From Chloroflexi bacterium HGW-Chloroflexi-2 (GTDB lineage Bacteria; Chloroflexota; Anaerolineae; Anaerolineales; Anaerolineaceae), in assembly GCA_002840735.1 (NCBI GenBank), contig PHBY01000009.1, positions 101,699 through 165,698 on the forward strand: a stretch of DNA of 64,000 bases, read 5' to 3'. Numbering within the stretch: position 1 is the stretch's first letter; each line of letters starts with the position of its first letter. The position numbers and the translations under genes were made by a program. This document shows positions 10,602 to 21,237 of the stretch, one piece after another. Under the pieces are notes generated by a model, which searched no databases, had not been told where the DNA came from, and saw only the letters and a list, made by a program, of their open reading frames with translations.

Positions 10602-11945
10602 TCATTCTTCTTCATCATCAAATCCAGCATTTGAAAAATAATGTTCGAACAACGAAACATACCTCGCAGGCATTTTCCCTTCAATCATCACACCGCCTTT
10701 TTTATGAGCGATCATTTCTATTTTTCCCTGTTCATGAAAAATTGAAATCAAACGACCTTGTTGATAGGGTAAATTTACTTTTACAGGGATATAACTGAAA
10801 AACAACTCATTTTCCACCATTTTTAACAGGTCATTTACGCCAATACCGGTTTTAGCTGAGATGGCAATTGCATCTTTATAATCATGTGACATTTCCTGTG
10901 CTAAATCTGGGTCCGGAAGTTTATCAATTTTATTAAGAACGGTTATGGTGGGAATGTGATCCGCCTTTAAAATGGATAAAGTTTCCTGAACAGATTGCCA
11001 TTGTGATTGAGCACTGGGATGGGTGATGTCTACGATGTGCAACAATAAATCAGCTTCATTTATTTCTTCCAGGGTAGCTCGAAATGCTGCAATCAATTGG
11101 GTAGGAAGTTTTTGAATGAAACCGACTGTATCTGTAAACAAACTAACATTATTATCGGGCAATATAACGCGCTTCGTAGTTGGATCTAACGTAGCAAATA
11201 ATTGATTCGCAACATAAACATCTGCTTTGGAAATGAAATTTAATAAGGTTGATTTACCTGCATTCGTATAACCGACCAGTGCAACGGTTGGTATCTGTGA
11301 TCGTTTTCTTTGTAATCGGTAACGACTGCGATGAGATCTTACTTTTTCCAGTTCCTTTTTCAAATTGGAAATTTTGTTGCGAATTTCACGGCGGTCAACC
11401 TCAAGCTGTGTTTCACCCGGACCTCTTAATCCGACACCACCGACACTTCCGGTTCGACCAGCGCCACCACCAGCCTGTCTGGCAAGATGTGTCCATGCCC
11501 GGGTTAATCGGGGTAATCGATATTCATATTGCGCTAATTCAACCTGTAATATTCCTTCTCTTGTATCCGCGTGTTGAGCAAAAATATCTAAAATCAAAGC
11601 AGTTCGATCAATAATATGCACTTTGTCGCCAAAACTCTTTTCTAATTCCCTTTGATGTCTGGGTGATAATTCCTCATCAAAAACAACTACATCTGCCTGG
11701 GTTTCATCGACAAGCGCAATCACTTCCTGAACTTTCCCAGAACCAATGAAGGTCTCGGGATTGGGATGCGAGAGGCTTTGGGTTGCTTCACCAACAACCT
11801 CCAATCCAGCTGTGGATGCCAGAAGACTCAATTCCTCTAATGAATCTTCCAATGAAAGCCAATTGTTCTGGTTGTAAATATCAACCCCAACTAATAAAGC
11901 TTTTTCGTTCTTCATTCTTGTGGGTTCTGGGTTTTTCTTTGACAT
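10602..11945 (-). CDS. hflX: GTPase HflX
   Basis: HflX N-domain and GTPase motifs (GGAGRTGSVGGVGLRGPGETQLEVDRR, GYTNAGKSTLLN, NKIDK). Confidence 0.96.
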   Translation of the reverse strand: MSKKNPEPTRMKNEKALLVGVDIYNQNNWLSLEDSLEELSLLASTAGLEVVGEATQSLSHPNPETFIGSGKVQEVIALVDETQADVVVFDEELSPRHQRELEKSFGDKVHIIDRTALILDIFAQHADTREGILQVELAQYEYRLPRLTRAWTHLARQAGGGAGRTGSVGGVGLRGPGETQLEVDRREIRNKISNLKKELEKVRSHRSRYRLQRKRSQIPTVALVGYTNAGKSTLLNFISKADVYVANQLFATLDPTTKRVILPDNNVSLFTDTVGFIQKLPTQLIAAFRATLEEINEADLLLHIVDITHPSAQSQWQSVQETLSILKADHIPTITVLNKIDKLPDPDLAQEMSHDYKDAIAISAKTGIGVNDLLKMVENELFFSYIPVKVNLPYQQGRLISIFHEQGKIEMIAHKKGGVMIEGKMPARYVSLFEHYFSNAGFDDEEE

Positions 11946-11952
11946 ATTTTTC

Positions 11953-13140
11953 CTATTTAGCTTTCATCCAAAGCTTGATTCTTTCCATCGCTTCCTGAAT
12001 TCTCTCTGTTTTGGTACCTAAAGAGACTCGTAAATAACCTTCTCCGTATTGTCCATAAACAACACCTGGGGTCATACTTACACCGGTATCTTCTAATAAC
12101 TGGTTGCAGAAAAACATACTATCTTCAAATCCATCAGGTAGTTTGGCCCAAATATAAATTGCGGCGGGAGGAGTATCGACTTCGAATCCTGCTTCTTTTA
12201 ATCCATTGACAACAATATCTCTTCTGGTTTGATAAATCGTATTTCTACTGGATAACCAGGACTGATCACCTGTGATGGCGGCAATTCCAGCATCGATGAC
12301 AGGTGCAAATTGTGAAGAATCCATCTGGCTTTTATAGGTATGAATGTAACCAATAATGTCGGCATTCCCGACAGCCATTCCTAATCGCCAACCTGCCATA
12401 TTATATGATTTGGATAATGAATTGAATTCAACCGCGACATCTTTTGCTCCTTCAACCTGAAGAAGACTGGGGGCAATATAGTCATCAAAGCAAACATCCA
12501 CATATGGCGCATCATGCGCAATAATGATTTGATTCCTTTTGGCGAAATCCACAATTTTTTCAAAGAATGAAAATGGTGCTATGGCTCCGGTAGGATTATT
12601 AGGGTAATTGATCCAGAATAGTTTTGTTTTCTGAATTATTTCTTGTGGAATGGATGACAGGTCCGGCAAAAAGCCATTTTCCTTTAGCAGTGGCAGCGTG
12701 TAGATAATACCTCCGGCAATTTTTGTGCTGGCTGAATAGACCGGATACCCAGGGTCAGGAACAATCACATAATCTCCTGGATTTACCAGCACCTGGGTCA
12801 TGTTGAATAAGCCTTCTTTAGAACCTATCAATCCTACCGTTTCAGTGGAAGGATCTAATTTAACACCAAATCTTTTTTCATAATAATATGCGATTGCTTT
12901 CCGGTATTCTAAGCTTCCACCCATGGGAGTATAGCCATGCTTATCGGGTAAGGCTGCGGATTGGGTTAGTTTATCAATGATAAATTTTTCAGGAGGCAAA
13001 TCCGGTGATCCCATATCAATTTTTATAACATCTACTCCATTTTCCTGAAGTTGAGAAATTTTTTTTGCCAGCGTAGCAAAGTAATATGGTTTGAATGATG
13101 CTATTCTTCCAGCTGGTTTGATAAAAGAATTATTTGTCAT
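11953..13140 (-). CDS. PLP-dependent aminotransferase class I/II (LL-diaminopimelate aminotransferase-like)
   Basis: NYPNNPTGA, SLSKSYNMAGWRLG (PLP lysine) motifs. Confidence 0.88.
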   Translation of the reverse strand: MTNNSFIKPAGRIASFKPYYFATLAKKISQLQENGVDVIKIDMGSPDLPPEKFIIDKLTQSAALPDKHGYTPMGGSLEYRKAIAYYYEKRFGVKLDPSTETVGLIGSKEGLFNMTQVLVNPGDYVIVPDPGYPVYSASTKIAGGIIYTLPLLKENGFLPDLSSIPQEIIQKTKLFWINYPNNPTGAIAPFSFFEKIVDFAKRNQIIIAHDAPYVDVCFDDYIAPSLLQVEGAKDVAVEFNSLSKSYNMAGWRLGMAVGNADIIGYIHTYKSQMDSSQFAPVIDAGIAAITGDQSWLSSRNTIYQTRRDIVVNGLKEAGFEVDTPPAAIYIWAKLPDGFEDSMFFCNQLLEDTGVSMTPGVVYGQYGEGYLRVSLGTKTERIQEAMERIKLWMKAK

Positions 13141-13155
13141 AAAATCATTTCCTCA

Positions 13156-14343
13156 CTAGTTATTTTCCGGTAATTTATCCAAAAGCGGTAATAAAATATG
13201 GAAGGTTGAGCCTGGAAAATCTGTCTCACTATAGCCGGAAGACTCAACCCAGATTGAACCTCCGTGTGCTTCTGCAATTCCCTTTGCGATGGGAAGCCCC
13301 AGGCCTGGTCCACCACCTTTGAATTTTGTTTTACTACTGGAATGTAAGGCTATGTTACCGAGTCGATTAAATTTTTCAAAGATGATTGCCTGATCTTCCT
13401 GGTTTATACCTATGCCAGTATCGGAAATTAAAACCTCGATAAAACCGGTTAATTTTCTACCGTTGATGTTAATTATTCCACCATCAGGAGTGAATTTAAT
13501 TGCATTAATGACTAAATTTTTAAATAATTGTATTAGGCGTTCAGAATCGCCATAATTCATTAAGTTGTAGCCATCAAAATCATGAATATTTATTGAAATA
13601 TCGCGTTCCTTACTCACCGGCGAGAGTTCCAGCAGCACGAATTCAAGAATTCTATTCAACCAATAGGGCTGATAATTAAGAATTAATAAATTATTCTCCA
13701 ATAATGAAACATCAATCATATCTTCAATAATTCCACGCAATCGTTTTGACCCGTTCAAAATCCCATTCGTAAATACCAATAAATCATTATTGTTTTGTTT
13801 TAATATCACATCAATCAACATGGATGTGTACCCATCAATTAATGTCAATGGGGTTTTCAATTCATGTGCTGCCACATCCACAAAATTACTCTTACTTTCA
13901 TCCAATTTTGCCAGGTCTGATCTCGCTTTATCTACTTGTTTTGAAAGATATTGGATTTTTTTGTTTGTCTCGATATTTGCAGTTTTATTGAATAAATATG
14001 AGTATATTGGTAATAATGTTGTGCTCAGTTGTACAGTTTGTTGTGCTTCGGTGTTTTCTACAATCGTTTGATGGATAATCAATACCAATTGATTAATAAA
14101 TTCATTGATAATAATTCTATCTTCTTCTAAATCAGTTTGAGTTAATGAATTTGCCCATGTTTCAAGCAATGGATCAAACCAGGATGGATTTCCAGTATCA
14201 ACAGTTTGAAGAAGGTGGTTATAGAAAGATTGAAACTGATCCGATATTTCATCCTTGAGTAGTGATCCCTTTGTTAATTCAAGCACGACCCTGTTTTCTA
14301 TAATGGGAAAAAGATTCTGCAATATTTCTGTTGGTTTCGGCAT
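13156..14343 (-). CDS. Sensor histidine kinase (HisKA + HATPase_c), no adjacent response regulator
   Basis: DVAAHELKTPLTLIDGY H-box, NAIKFTPDGG N-box, GGGPGLGLPIAKGI G-box. Confidence 0.9.
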   Translation of the reverse strand: MPKPTEILQNLFPIIENRVVLELTKGSLLKDEISDQFQSFYNHLLQTVDTGNPSWFDPLLETWANSLTQTDLEEDRIIINEFINQLVLIIHQTIVENTEAQQTVQLSTTLLPIYSYLFNKTANIETNKKIQYLSKQVDKARSDLAKLDESKSNFVDVAAHELKTPLTLIDGYTSMLIDVILKQNNNDLLVFTNGILNGSKRLRGIIEDMIDVSLLENNLLILNYQPYWLNRILEFVLLELSPVSKERDISINIHDFDGYNLMNYGDSERLIQLFKNLVINAIKFTPDGGIININGRKLTGFIEVLISDTGIGINQEDQAIIFEKFNRLGNIALHSSSKTKFKGGGPGLGLPIAKGIAEAHGGSIWVESSGYSETDFPGSTFHILLPLLDKLPENN

Positions 14344-14383
14344 ACTTGAAGTTTATGATAGTTAATAAAGTTTTTCCAATGTT

Positions 14384-15250
14384 TTATGGCACTAATAACC
14401 AATGATATATTGTTTTTCCAATAATCTCTAGGCTTTCAGGTGATAATTTATCAATCGTATCTTGAGATGTATGCCAATAAGAGTAATCAAAATCAATAAT
14501 ATCAATGGCTGTAATTCCATTTTCGATGAATGGAATGTGATCATCCAGAATACTATGTCTGAATTCAGGTATGAAATATTCACCATAACCAAGATTGGCG
14601 GCGATATCCCAAATTTCTTTTTGGAGATTAACATCTGAATTTCTTTCATAATATACATTCAGATCTGTATCTCCGATCATATCCAGAATTACTACAGCAT
14701 CCGGTTTGTCTTCCAATGTTTTTACAAAACTTCTGGATCCTAAAATCCAATCCCATCCATCAATATTGCCTTGATCCTCTGCATCAAAAAAAACAAACAA
14801 AATGTTCTTATTGAGGTCAGGCGGTAGCACTCTTGCAAGTTCCAATAATACTGCCACACCAGACGCGCCATCGTTTGCACCTAATATAGGTTGAAGCTGG
14901 TTAGCGATGTTTGTATCTTTGTTTGCATAAAACCGAGAATCGTAATGTGCACCGATGATGATCCATGGCTCAGCAGTTGTTGTTGGATATTTTCCGATAA
15001 TATTTTGAATCAAATATCCGTTTACTTCCTCGGATTGAATATCTACTGTCCAGCCAAAAGAATTTATTTCTTCAGTAATCAATTCAATTGTTTTTTGATG
15101 CGCTTCACTGCCAGGGGTGCGTGGGCCGAATTCAACCTGTGATTTCGCATAAAGGTAAGCATTCTTCCCATCAAATTCAATGGTTGGTTTTTCATTACAA
15201 CTCACGAGGAAGATCGTCAGGAATATGAATAAAAAAAATCGTTTGATCAT
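14384..15250 (-). CDS. M28 family peptidase, predicted lipoprotein
   Basis: Lipobox [38 protein letters not shown] motifs. Confidence 0.88.
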   Translation of the reverse strand: MIKRFFLFIFLTIFLVSCNEKPTIEFDGKNAYLYAKSQVEFGPRTPGSEAHQKTIELITEEINSFGWTVDIQSEEVNGYLIQNIIGKYPTTTAEPWIIIGAHYDSRFYANKDTNIANQLQPILGANDGASGVAVLLELARVLPPDLNKNILFVFFDAEDQGNIDGWDWILGSRSFVKTLEDKPDAVVILDMIGDTDLNVYYERNSDVNLQKEIWDIAANLGYGEYFIPEFRHSILDDHIPFIENGITAIDIIDFDYSYWHTSQDTIDKLSPESLEIIGKTIYHWLLVP

Positions 15251-16605
15251 AGTGATAATTCCGGAAAAATTTCTGATAAATAAATTTCCAAACTCTTTTT
15301 CGCCTCCTGTGCGTATAACTTTGCCCGTTCTCTTTTGCCTTTTGCATTTATAAGAGGAAGAATTCCAAAATTAGCTTTCATTGGTTGAAAATCACGCATA
15401 GATGCATGGGTGATGTAATGAACCAATGCACCCAGCATCGTTTGTTTTGGTAATTCCAATAATTTGTGTCCAGATAAATATCTGCTCATATTAATTCCAG
15501 CTAATAATCCAGTGGCTATGTTACCTACGTATCCTTCTACACCGGTGATTTGCCCAGCAAAGAATAAATCATTACGCTGGTTAAATTGTAATGTTGGTAA
15601 TAATAAATTCGGTGAAGCAATAAATGTATTACGATGCATTTGACCGTACCTGGCAAAAGTGGCATTTTCCAGTCCCGGTATCATTTGGAAAACTCTTTTC
15701 TGTTCTGAAAATTTTAGATTGGTCTGAAAACCAACCATATTATATAAGGTTCCAGCTATATTATCCTGTCGTAACTGTAAGACAGCATATGGTCGCTTTC
15801 CTCCGTGAGGATTCCAAATTCCTACAGGTCGCAACGGTCCAAATGCCAATGATTTTTCACCACGGTTAGCCAATACTTCAATGGGTAAACAGCCTTCGAA
15901 ATATTGGTCAGAACCGGCTTTAACACCTTGATTAATTTGGGATTCGAAATTCTTTAATTCAATCCTCTGCGCATTTGTTAGTTCAAACACAAATCGATCA
16001 TATTCTTCTTTTGAAAATGGACAATTTATGTAATCACCTGATTCCTCTTCATCTTTTTGATACCGGGAAGCTCTAAAGGCAATATCCAGGTTAATGGATT
16101 CATAATTGATAATGGGGGCTATTGCATCATAAAAAAATAAATTGCATGAATTTGTAATTTGAGAAATGCTTTGACTGAGTGTTGAAGATGTCAATGGACC
16201 AGATGCGATTATGGTGGGGTTTGAAGGGATCTCTTTCACTTCTTCTCTAAATATTTTGATATTTGGATGTGTAGAAAGGATTCTGGTTACTTTTCCTGAA
16301 AAGAGATCTCGATCCACTGCCAATGCTCCACCTGCGGGTAATTCAAATTCATCCGCAATTTTCATCAACAATGAGCCCAAGCGACGTAATTCATTTTTTA
16401 AAACGCCAGCAGCGCGATCAGGCAAATTTGACCCTAATGAATTTGAACAAATTAATTCAGCAAAATAATCGGTCGTATGGGCACCCGTCTGAATCAGAGG
16501 ACGCATCTCATATAAATTGACCTGGAATCCAGCCATTGCCAGCTGGTAAGCTGCTTCACTGCCTGCCAGTCCAGCGCCAATTACAGTAACAGTTTTATTT
16601 TCCAA
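15247..16605 (-). CDS. trmFO: Methylenetetrahydrofolate--tRNA-(uracil-5-)-methyltransferase TrmFO
   Basis: [53 protein letters not shown]. Confidence 0.96.
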   Translation of the reverse strand: MENKTVTVIGAGLAGSEAAYQLAMAGFQVNLYEMRPLIQTGAHTTDYFAELICSNSLGSNLPDRAAGVLKNELRRLGSLLMKIADEFELPAGGALAVDRDLFSGKVTRILSTHPNIKIFREEVKEIPSNPTIIASGPLTSSTLSQSISQITNSCNLFFYDAIAPIINYESINLDIAFRASRYQKDEEESGDYINCPFSKEEYDRFVFELTNAQRIELKNFESQINQGVKAGSDQYFEGCLPIEVLANRGEKSLAFGPLRPVGIWNPHGGKRPYAVLQLRQDNIAGTLYNMVGFQTNLKFSEQKRVFQMIPGLENATFARYGQMHRNTFIASPNLLLPTLQFNQRNDLFFAGQITGVEGYVGNIATGLLAGINMSRYLSGHKLLELPKQTMLGALVHYITHASMRDFQPMKANFGILPLINAKGKRERAKLYAQEAKKSLEIYLSEIFPELSL

Positions 16606-16646
16606 ATTCAGTACCTCGGTTCATATTTTACATCATAAAATCCGTC

Positions 16647-16662
16647 TGGCATATAACTTGCA
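16647..16662 (+). promoter_or_regulatory. Predicted sigma-54 (-24/-12) promoter upstream of rpoN
   Basis: TGGCATATAACTTGCA; GG and GC dinucleotides 12 nt apart, matching TGGCAY-N-TTGCA/T; identical 16-mer at 21238. Confidence 0.85.
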
Positions 16663-16705
16663 ACTTTGAAGCATATCGATATACTTAATCAGTGAGGACA
16701 AAACC

Positions 16706-18103
16706 ATGTTCCAATATCAATATCAGGTACATAAACCAATAACCACAGCGCACCTTGCGCAAACCATGACATTATTATCTCTCTCGGCATTTGAACTCAA
16801 ACAGCAGATCGATTCTGAGTTAGCGTCGAATCCAGCCCTGGAGATCATTGAAGAGAGACGATGTCCTCATTGCAAGCGGGTATTACCCGATAATGGTGCC
16901 TGCCCTATTTGTTCACGTCCAATGAACACTGATGTTGATGAGCCGATTGTTTATGTTTCTCCAATGGAAGACTTTATTCCCAGATCAGATTATGATGATT
17001 CTGATTATTCTGAGGAACCATTCTCTCCGGTAACGGATGACTTAACCAGCTATGTGATCAAACAAATCGCGCCGGAATTATCCAAAGATCAACAATTGAT
17101 TGCTGTTCATTTGTTAACAAATCTGGATGATGATGGATTTCTGAGCGTCAATTTGATGGATGTAGCTAGATATTTCCATGTGCCGATTTCAACAATCGAA
17201 GAAGTGCAAAAGATTATCCAATTAGCGGATCCTATTGGTGTGGGTTCAGTCAATCCACAACAGGCGTTATTGGTTCAATTAGAAGTATTATCAGATTCAA
17301 TTACCATTCCTGAATATGCATATGAAATCATCAAAGATTACATGGAATTGTTAAGTAAAAGACAACACCCAGAGATAGCCAAGAGACTAAAAATCAGTGT
17401 CCAAAGAGTGGAAAAAATCGTTGAATTTATCAGTGATAATTTAAATCCATTTCCTGCCCGGTCACATTGGGGTTCTGTTCGTAATCCATCTTCTCCTGAT
17501 ACAAATGTGTACCATAGACCCGATGTTTTAATTTCATTTGCGAATGATGACCAAAAATTGCAATTAATTGTAGAAATTGTAATGCCATACTCTGGTACGC
17601 TTCAAGTGAGCCCACTTTATAAACAAACCATCAAAGAAACCGATGCTGAATTAAAAGATGCCATGAAAGGCGATCTGGAAAAAGCATCCTTATTCGTGAA
17701 ATGCTTACAACAAAGAAATCACACGATGCAGAGATTGATGCATGAATTGGTGATGATTCAAAAATCATACCTTACAAAGGGTGAAAAATACTTAAAACCG
17801 ATTACACGAGCAAGTTTGGCAGAAAAACTTGAAGTTCATGAATCAACGATTTCTCGTGCCGTTTCTGGAAAGTCCGTTCAGCTTCCTAACAAGAAAATTG
17901 TCCCATTAGCCGCTTTCTTTGATCGAAGTCTTTCTGCAAGGACAATTTTACGGGAAATTGTTTCTTCAGAATCCAAACCCCTCAGTGATACTGAGATCCA
18001 GAAAAAATTAGACGAAAGAGGTATTCAGGTAGCAAGAAGAACAGTCGCAAAATATCGAGCTATGGAAGGAATTCTTCCAGCACATTTAAGGCAGGCGCTA
18101 TAA
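16706..18103 (+). CDS. rpoN: RNA polymerase sigma-54 factor with inserted zinc ribbon
   Basis: Region I glutamine/leucine-rich (AHLAQTMTLLSLSAFELKQQID), core-binding domain, RpoN box ARRTVAKYR; C53-x2-C56-x9-C66-x2-C69 in the linker. Confidence 0.95.
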   Translation: MFQYQYQVHKPITTAHLAQTMTLLSLSAFELKQQIDSELASNPALEIIEERRCPHCKRVLPDNGACPICSRPMNTDVDEPIVYVSPMEDFIPRSDYDDSDYSEEPFSPVTDDLTSYVIKQIAPELSKDQQLIAVHLLTNLDDDGFLSVNLMDVARYFHVPISTIEEVQKIIQLADPIGVGSVNPQQALLVQLEVLSDSITIPEYAYEIIKDYMELLSKRQHPEIAKRLKISVQRVEKIVEFISDNLNPFPARSHWGSVRNPSSPDTNVYHRPDVLISFANDDQKLQLIVEIVMPYSGTLQVSPLYKQTIKETDAELKDAMKGDLEKASLFVKCLQQRNHTMQRLMHELVMIQKSYLTKGEKYLKPITRASLAEKLEVHESTISRAVSGKSVQLPNKKIVPLAAFFDRSLSARTILREIVSSESKPLSDTEIQKKLDERGIQVARRTVAKYRAMEGILPAHLRQAL

Positions 18104-18107
18104 ATTA

Positions 18108-20060
18108 ATGAATTCTGAAAAACCAAATTGGTTCAGGGAAGTTATATTAGGGAAAGCACAGGATGAAAGTGCTTTGATATATAAGAATTTGTTAAATGTG
18201 ATCCAGGATCCAGCGATTTTTATTGATATACCTCGCAAAGAAATCCTCAGTTTTAATGTAAATTTTCAAAAATTAACTTCATATTCTCCTTCAGAATTAT
18301 CTGATTTACCGGTTGATTTGTTATTTAATTTGGATGGAATCCAAAATTCCTTTTTTAATGAGCCATTTACGTTTGAGATAATCAAACGAAACAAGCAAAC
18401 CGTTGATGGATTTGCATGGAAATATGGGATTGACGAAAAAAACTCAAAATGCGTGATTGTATTTAACGAAGAGCAAGAATTTGTTGAGAAGCAAAAAGCC
18501 TGGCAAGATCAACTTTTCCTGACAATGCAACAATTATTGAGGTTGATTGAAGATGATGATTTGATGGATGCTCTGCATAAAGCAGTGAAAATAATTGAAA
18601 ACTTCTTTGAGACACCCCATGTAACCATTTATCAGGTTGATAGTAATATTCCCGAATTAACACGAATACCGGGTGATACCGATAGCGATTTGCTTCCGTT
18701 TACATTGCCGTCCAGTGATATTCGACTGGATCAAAAAACGACAATCTGGACAGCAGGCCATCGGGTAATGACCGAGTTACATAAAATTGCACGAATCAGT
18801 AACTTATCCTATCTCGGTACTTCTGCTCTGGGTCCGGGAAAAAGTGCATCTGCATTATTGGTTGTGGGGCAGCAAAAAAAACAACCACCAAAAAATTTAC
18901 ACTCAATCCTGGAAATGTTTTCTGCAGCCATTTCATCCATACTGCAATATTTCATTCTGGTGGATGCTTTGCGATCAAAAATTGACAGTCAGGATTGGAT
19001 GATCAGAGTAAATAATGAAATCCTTGATCATGTCCAGGATGGAATTATCATACTGAAACCTGATTTGAAAATCTGGATGATTAATCCAAGCGCTGAGATT
19101 CTGCTAGGTTATCAATCGCGTGAAGTATCAGAACAAACCATTGATAACATACTGATAGGTCCAGACAACTTTTTTCCATTATTAGAATCTGCCAAAAACG
19201 ATTTTGGTATTCATCGACTTGGGATTGTTTACATTCACAACAGAAATGGCGATTCAGTTCCTGTCGATGCCAGAATTGTACCGGTTACTCAAAACAACAC
19301 CTTATTATCGATCATTATTTATTTGCGCGATGTAAGTGAAAATGAAGAAATAAAAACACGCGCACAACAATTAGAACACAGGGCAGTTTTAGGCGAATTT
19401 ACCGCAGTTTTTGCGCATGAGGTTCGCAACCCCATTAATAATATTTCCATGGGACTCCAGATCCTTTCCAGGAGTTTCAATGAAGACCAAAAAAATAAAG
19501 ATATGGTGGATCGTATGATCCATGATTGCGATCGACTAACACATCAGATGGAAGCTGTTCTAGCATATTCAAAACCATTTGACGCAAAATTTGAATCGGT
19601 TGATATTGCGATTCTATTACAGAGGATTTTGGATCGCTGGAAACCCAGAATGGCGAGAGTTGGAGTTCAGGAATTTTTTCAAAAATCAGATGATTTACCC
19701 ATGATCTCTGCCGACCCAAGATTGTTGGAACAAGTTTTTACGAATTTGATCGGGAATGCTGTTGAAGCCATGGCTGCTAGTGAGAAAGGAACTCTGGCTG
19801 TTCACATTGACATTTCCAGAACAATCTCGAATTACCCGCAAATTGAAGTGAAAATCATTGATAGTGGACCCGGCATTCCTGAGGAAGTTCGTGGACATGT
19901 TTTTGAGCCATTTGTTACAACCAAAAAAACCGGAACCGGTTTAGGTTTAGCGATCAGTAAACGTATCATGACTGCTCATCGTGGTAATATTACGGTTGAG
20001 TCATATCCAGGTGGAGGAACAGTGTTTGCTGTTTATTTACCGATCAAACAAGGAGAATAA
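18108..20060 (+). CDS. Cytoplasmic PAS/GAF sensor histidine kinase (NtrB-like)
   Basis: PAS-GAF-PAS-HisKA-HATPase order; AVFAHEVRNPINNISMGLQ H-box, GTGLGLAISKRI G-box; no obvious TM segment; starts 4 nt after rpoN stop. Confidence 0.92.
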   Translation: MNSEKPNWFREVILGKAQDESALIYKNLLNVIQDPAIFIDIPRKEILSFNVNFQKLTSYSPSELSDLPVDLLFNLDGIQNSFFNEPFTFEIIKRNKQTVDGFAWKYGIDEKNSKCVIVFNEEQEFVEKQKAWQDQLFLTMQQLLRLIEDDDLMDALHKAVKIIENFFETPHVTIYQVDSNIPELTRIPGDTDSDLLPFTLPSSDIRLDQKTTIWTAGHRVMTELHKIARISNLSYLGTSALGPGKSASALLVVGQQKKQPPKNLHSILEMFSAAISSILQYFILVDALRSKIDSQDWMIRVNNEILDHVQDGIIILKPDLKIWMINPSAEILLGYQSREVSEQTIDNILIGPDNFFPLLESAKNDFGIHRLGIVYIHNRNGDSVPVDARIVPVTQNNTLLSIIIYLRDVSENEEIKTRAQQLEHRAVLGEFTAVFAHEVRNPINNISMGLQILSRSFNEDQKNKDMVDRMIHDCDRLTHQMEAVLAYSKPFDAKFESVDIAILLQRILDRWKPRMARVGVQEFFQKSDDLPMISADPRLLEQVFTNLIGNAVEAMAASEKGTLAVHIDISRTISNYPQIEVKIIDSGPGIPEEVRGHVFEPFVTTKKTGTGLGLAISKRIMTAHRGNITVESYPGGGTVFAVYLPIKQGE

Positions 20061-20065
20061 ATCAC

Positions 20066-21229
20066 ATGGGTTATACCGTCTTGGTAGTGGATGATGAAGA
20101 GAATGCAAGATCAAACCTGGAAGCATTTTTAACTCCCTTAGGATACGAAGTGGTTGGAGTGGGTACTCTTTCGGAAGCACGCACCGAGATTCAGAAAGGC
20201 AATTGTGATGTTGTGCTTTTAGATGTTCAATTGCCAGATGGCTTTGGTCCAAATTTGTTATATGAAACATTAAATATGCAACTGAGACCTCCCATGATAT
20301 TGATAACAGGTTTTCCGGATATAGAAATAGCTGTTGAAGCGATGCGAAATGGTGCGCACGATTTCTTAATAAAACCCATCAAATTGGATCGACTTGAGCT
20401 TTCCATCCAAAGGGCTCTGGAAATTGTCAGAATGCGAAGAGAATTGGCATTGTTCCAAAACACTCAAAAGAATAGTGTTCAGTTTGTGGCAGGAGACAAT
20501 CCAAAGATTAAACATGTTCTGGGTCAGGCTGAAAGGGCAGCGTCTATGTCAGTCTCTGTGTTAATTACAGGAGAAACTGGGGTGGGGAAAGACGTTTTGG
20601 CAAATTACATTCATAGTGTTGGTCCGCGATCACATAAAATGTTTGTTGCAATTAACTGTGCTGCTATTCAGAGTACCATGCTTGAGTCCGAATTATTCGG
20701 TCACGAATCTGGCGCTTTTACGGGTGCTGATAAACGAAAACACGGACTTATGGAAACAGCCGATGAGGGTGTGCTGTTTCTGGATGAAATTTCCTCCATG
20801 CCTTTGGATATGCAAGCTAAATTGTTGCGTGCCCTGGAATCAAAAGCATTTCGAAGAGTTGGTGGTAATAACTTGATTAATGTTGATGTTCAGGTATTAG
20901 CAGCATCTAACCGTAATCTTAATCAAATGATTGAGAACAATGAATTTCGTTCGGACTTATATTATCGATTACGGGTGGTAGATTTGCATATTCCACCGTT
21001 GCGAGAACGAAAAGAAGATATTCCAGAATTGGTTGGTTTCTTCATACGACAAAAGAATTCAAAAATGGGTGTAAATATAGTTGATATCACCCCACACGCC
21101 ATGGAAAAATTAATGGCTTATAACTGGCCAGGAAATATTCGTGAATTAAGCAATGCAATTGAAAGTGCGATGTTGTTTTGTGATACAGGTGTAATTGAAG
21201 TGTCAAATTTGCCCCTGAACCTGCAATAA
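20066..21229 (+). CDS. NtrC-type sigma-54-dependent response regulator/activator lacking C-terminal HTH
   Basis: Receiver (LLDVQLPDG), Walker A GETGVGKD, GAFTGA loop, Walker B GVLFLDE; ends at 387 aa right after the AAA+ lid, without a Fis-type HTH. Confidence 0.94.
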   Translation: MGYTVLVVDDEENARSNLEAFLTPLGYEVVGVGTLSEARTEIQKGNCDVVLLDVQLPDGFGPNLLYETLNMQLRPPMILITGFPDIEIAVEAMRNGAHDFLIKPIKLDRLELSIQRALEIVRMRRELALFQNTQKNSVQFVAGDNPKIKHVLGQAERAASMSVSVLITGETGVGKDVLANYIHSVGPRSHKMFVAINCAAIQSTMLESELFGHESGAFTGADKRKHGLMETADEGVLFLDEISSMPLDMQAKLLRALESKAFRRVGGNNLINVDVQVLAASNRNLNQMIENNEFRSDLYYRLRVVDLHIPPLRERKEDIPELVGFFIRQKNSKMGVNIVDITPHAMEKLMAYNWPGNIRELSNAIESAMLFCDTGVIEVSNLPLNLQ

Positions 21230-21237
21230 ATCACTGT

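Noticed and set aside
11249-11614. Plus-strand ORF opposite hflX
   Set aside because: His/Gln/Pro-biased antisense translation of a conserved GTPase; no independent evidence.
16673-16682. ATATCGATAT palindrome in the rpoN leader as a regulator site
   Set aside because: Short AT-rich 10-bp palindrome in an AT-rich genome; not present at the second sigma-54 promoter.
20066-21229. HTH lost by frameshift at the end of the NtrC-like gene
   Set aside because: Only 8 nt separate the stop from the sigma-54 promoter and the next gene starts at 21289, so there is no space for a Fis-like HTH in any frame.
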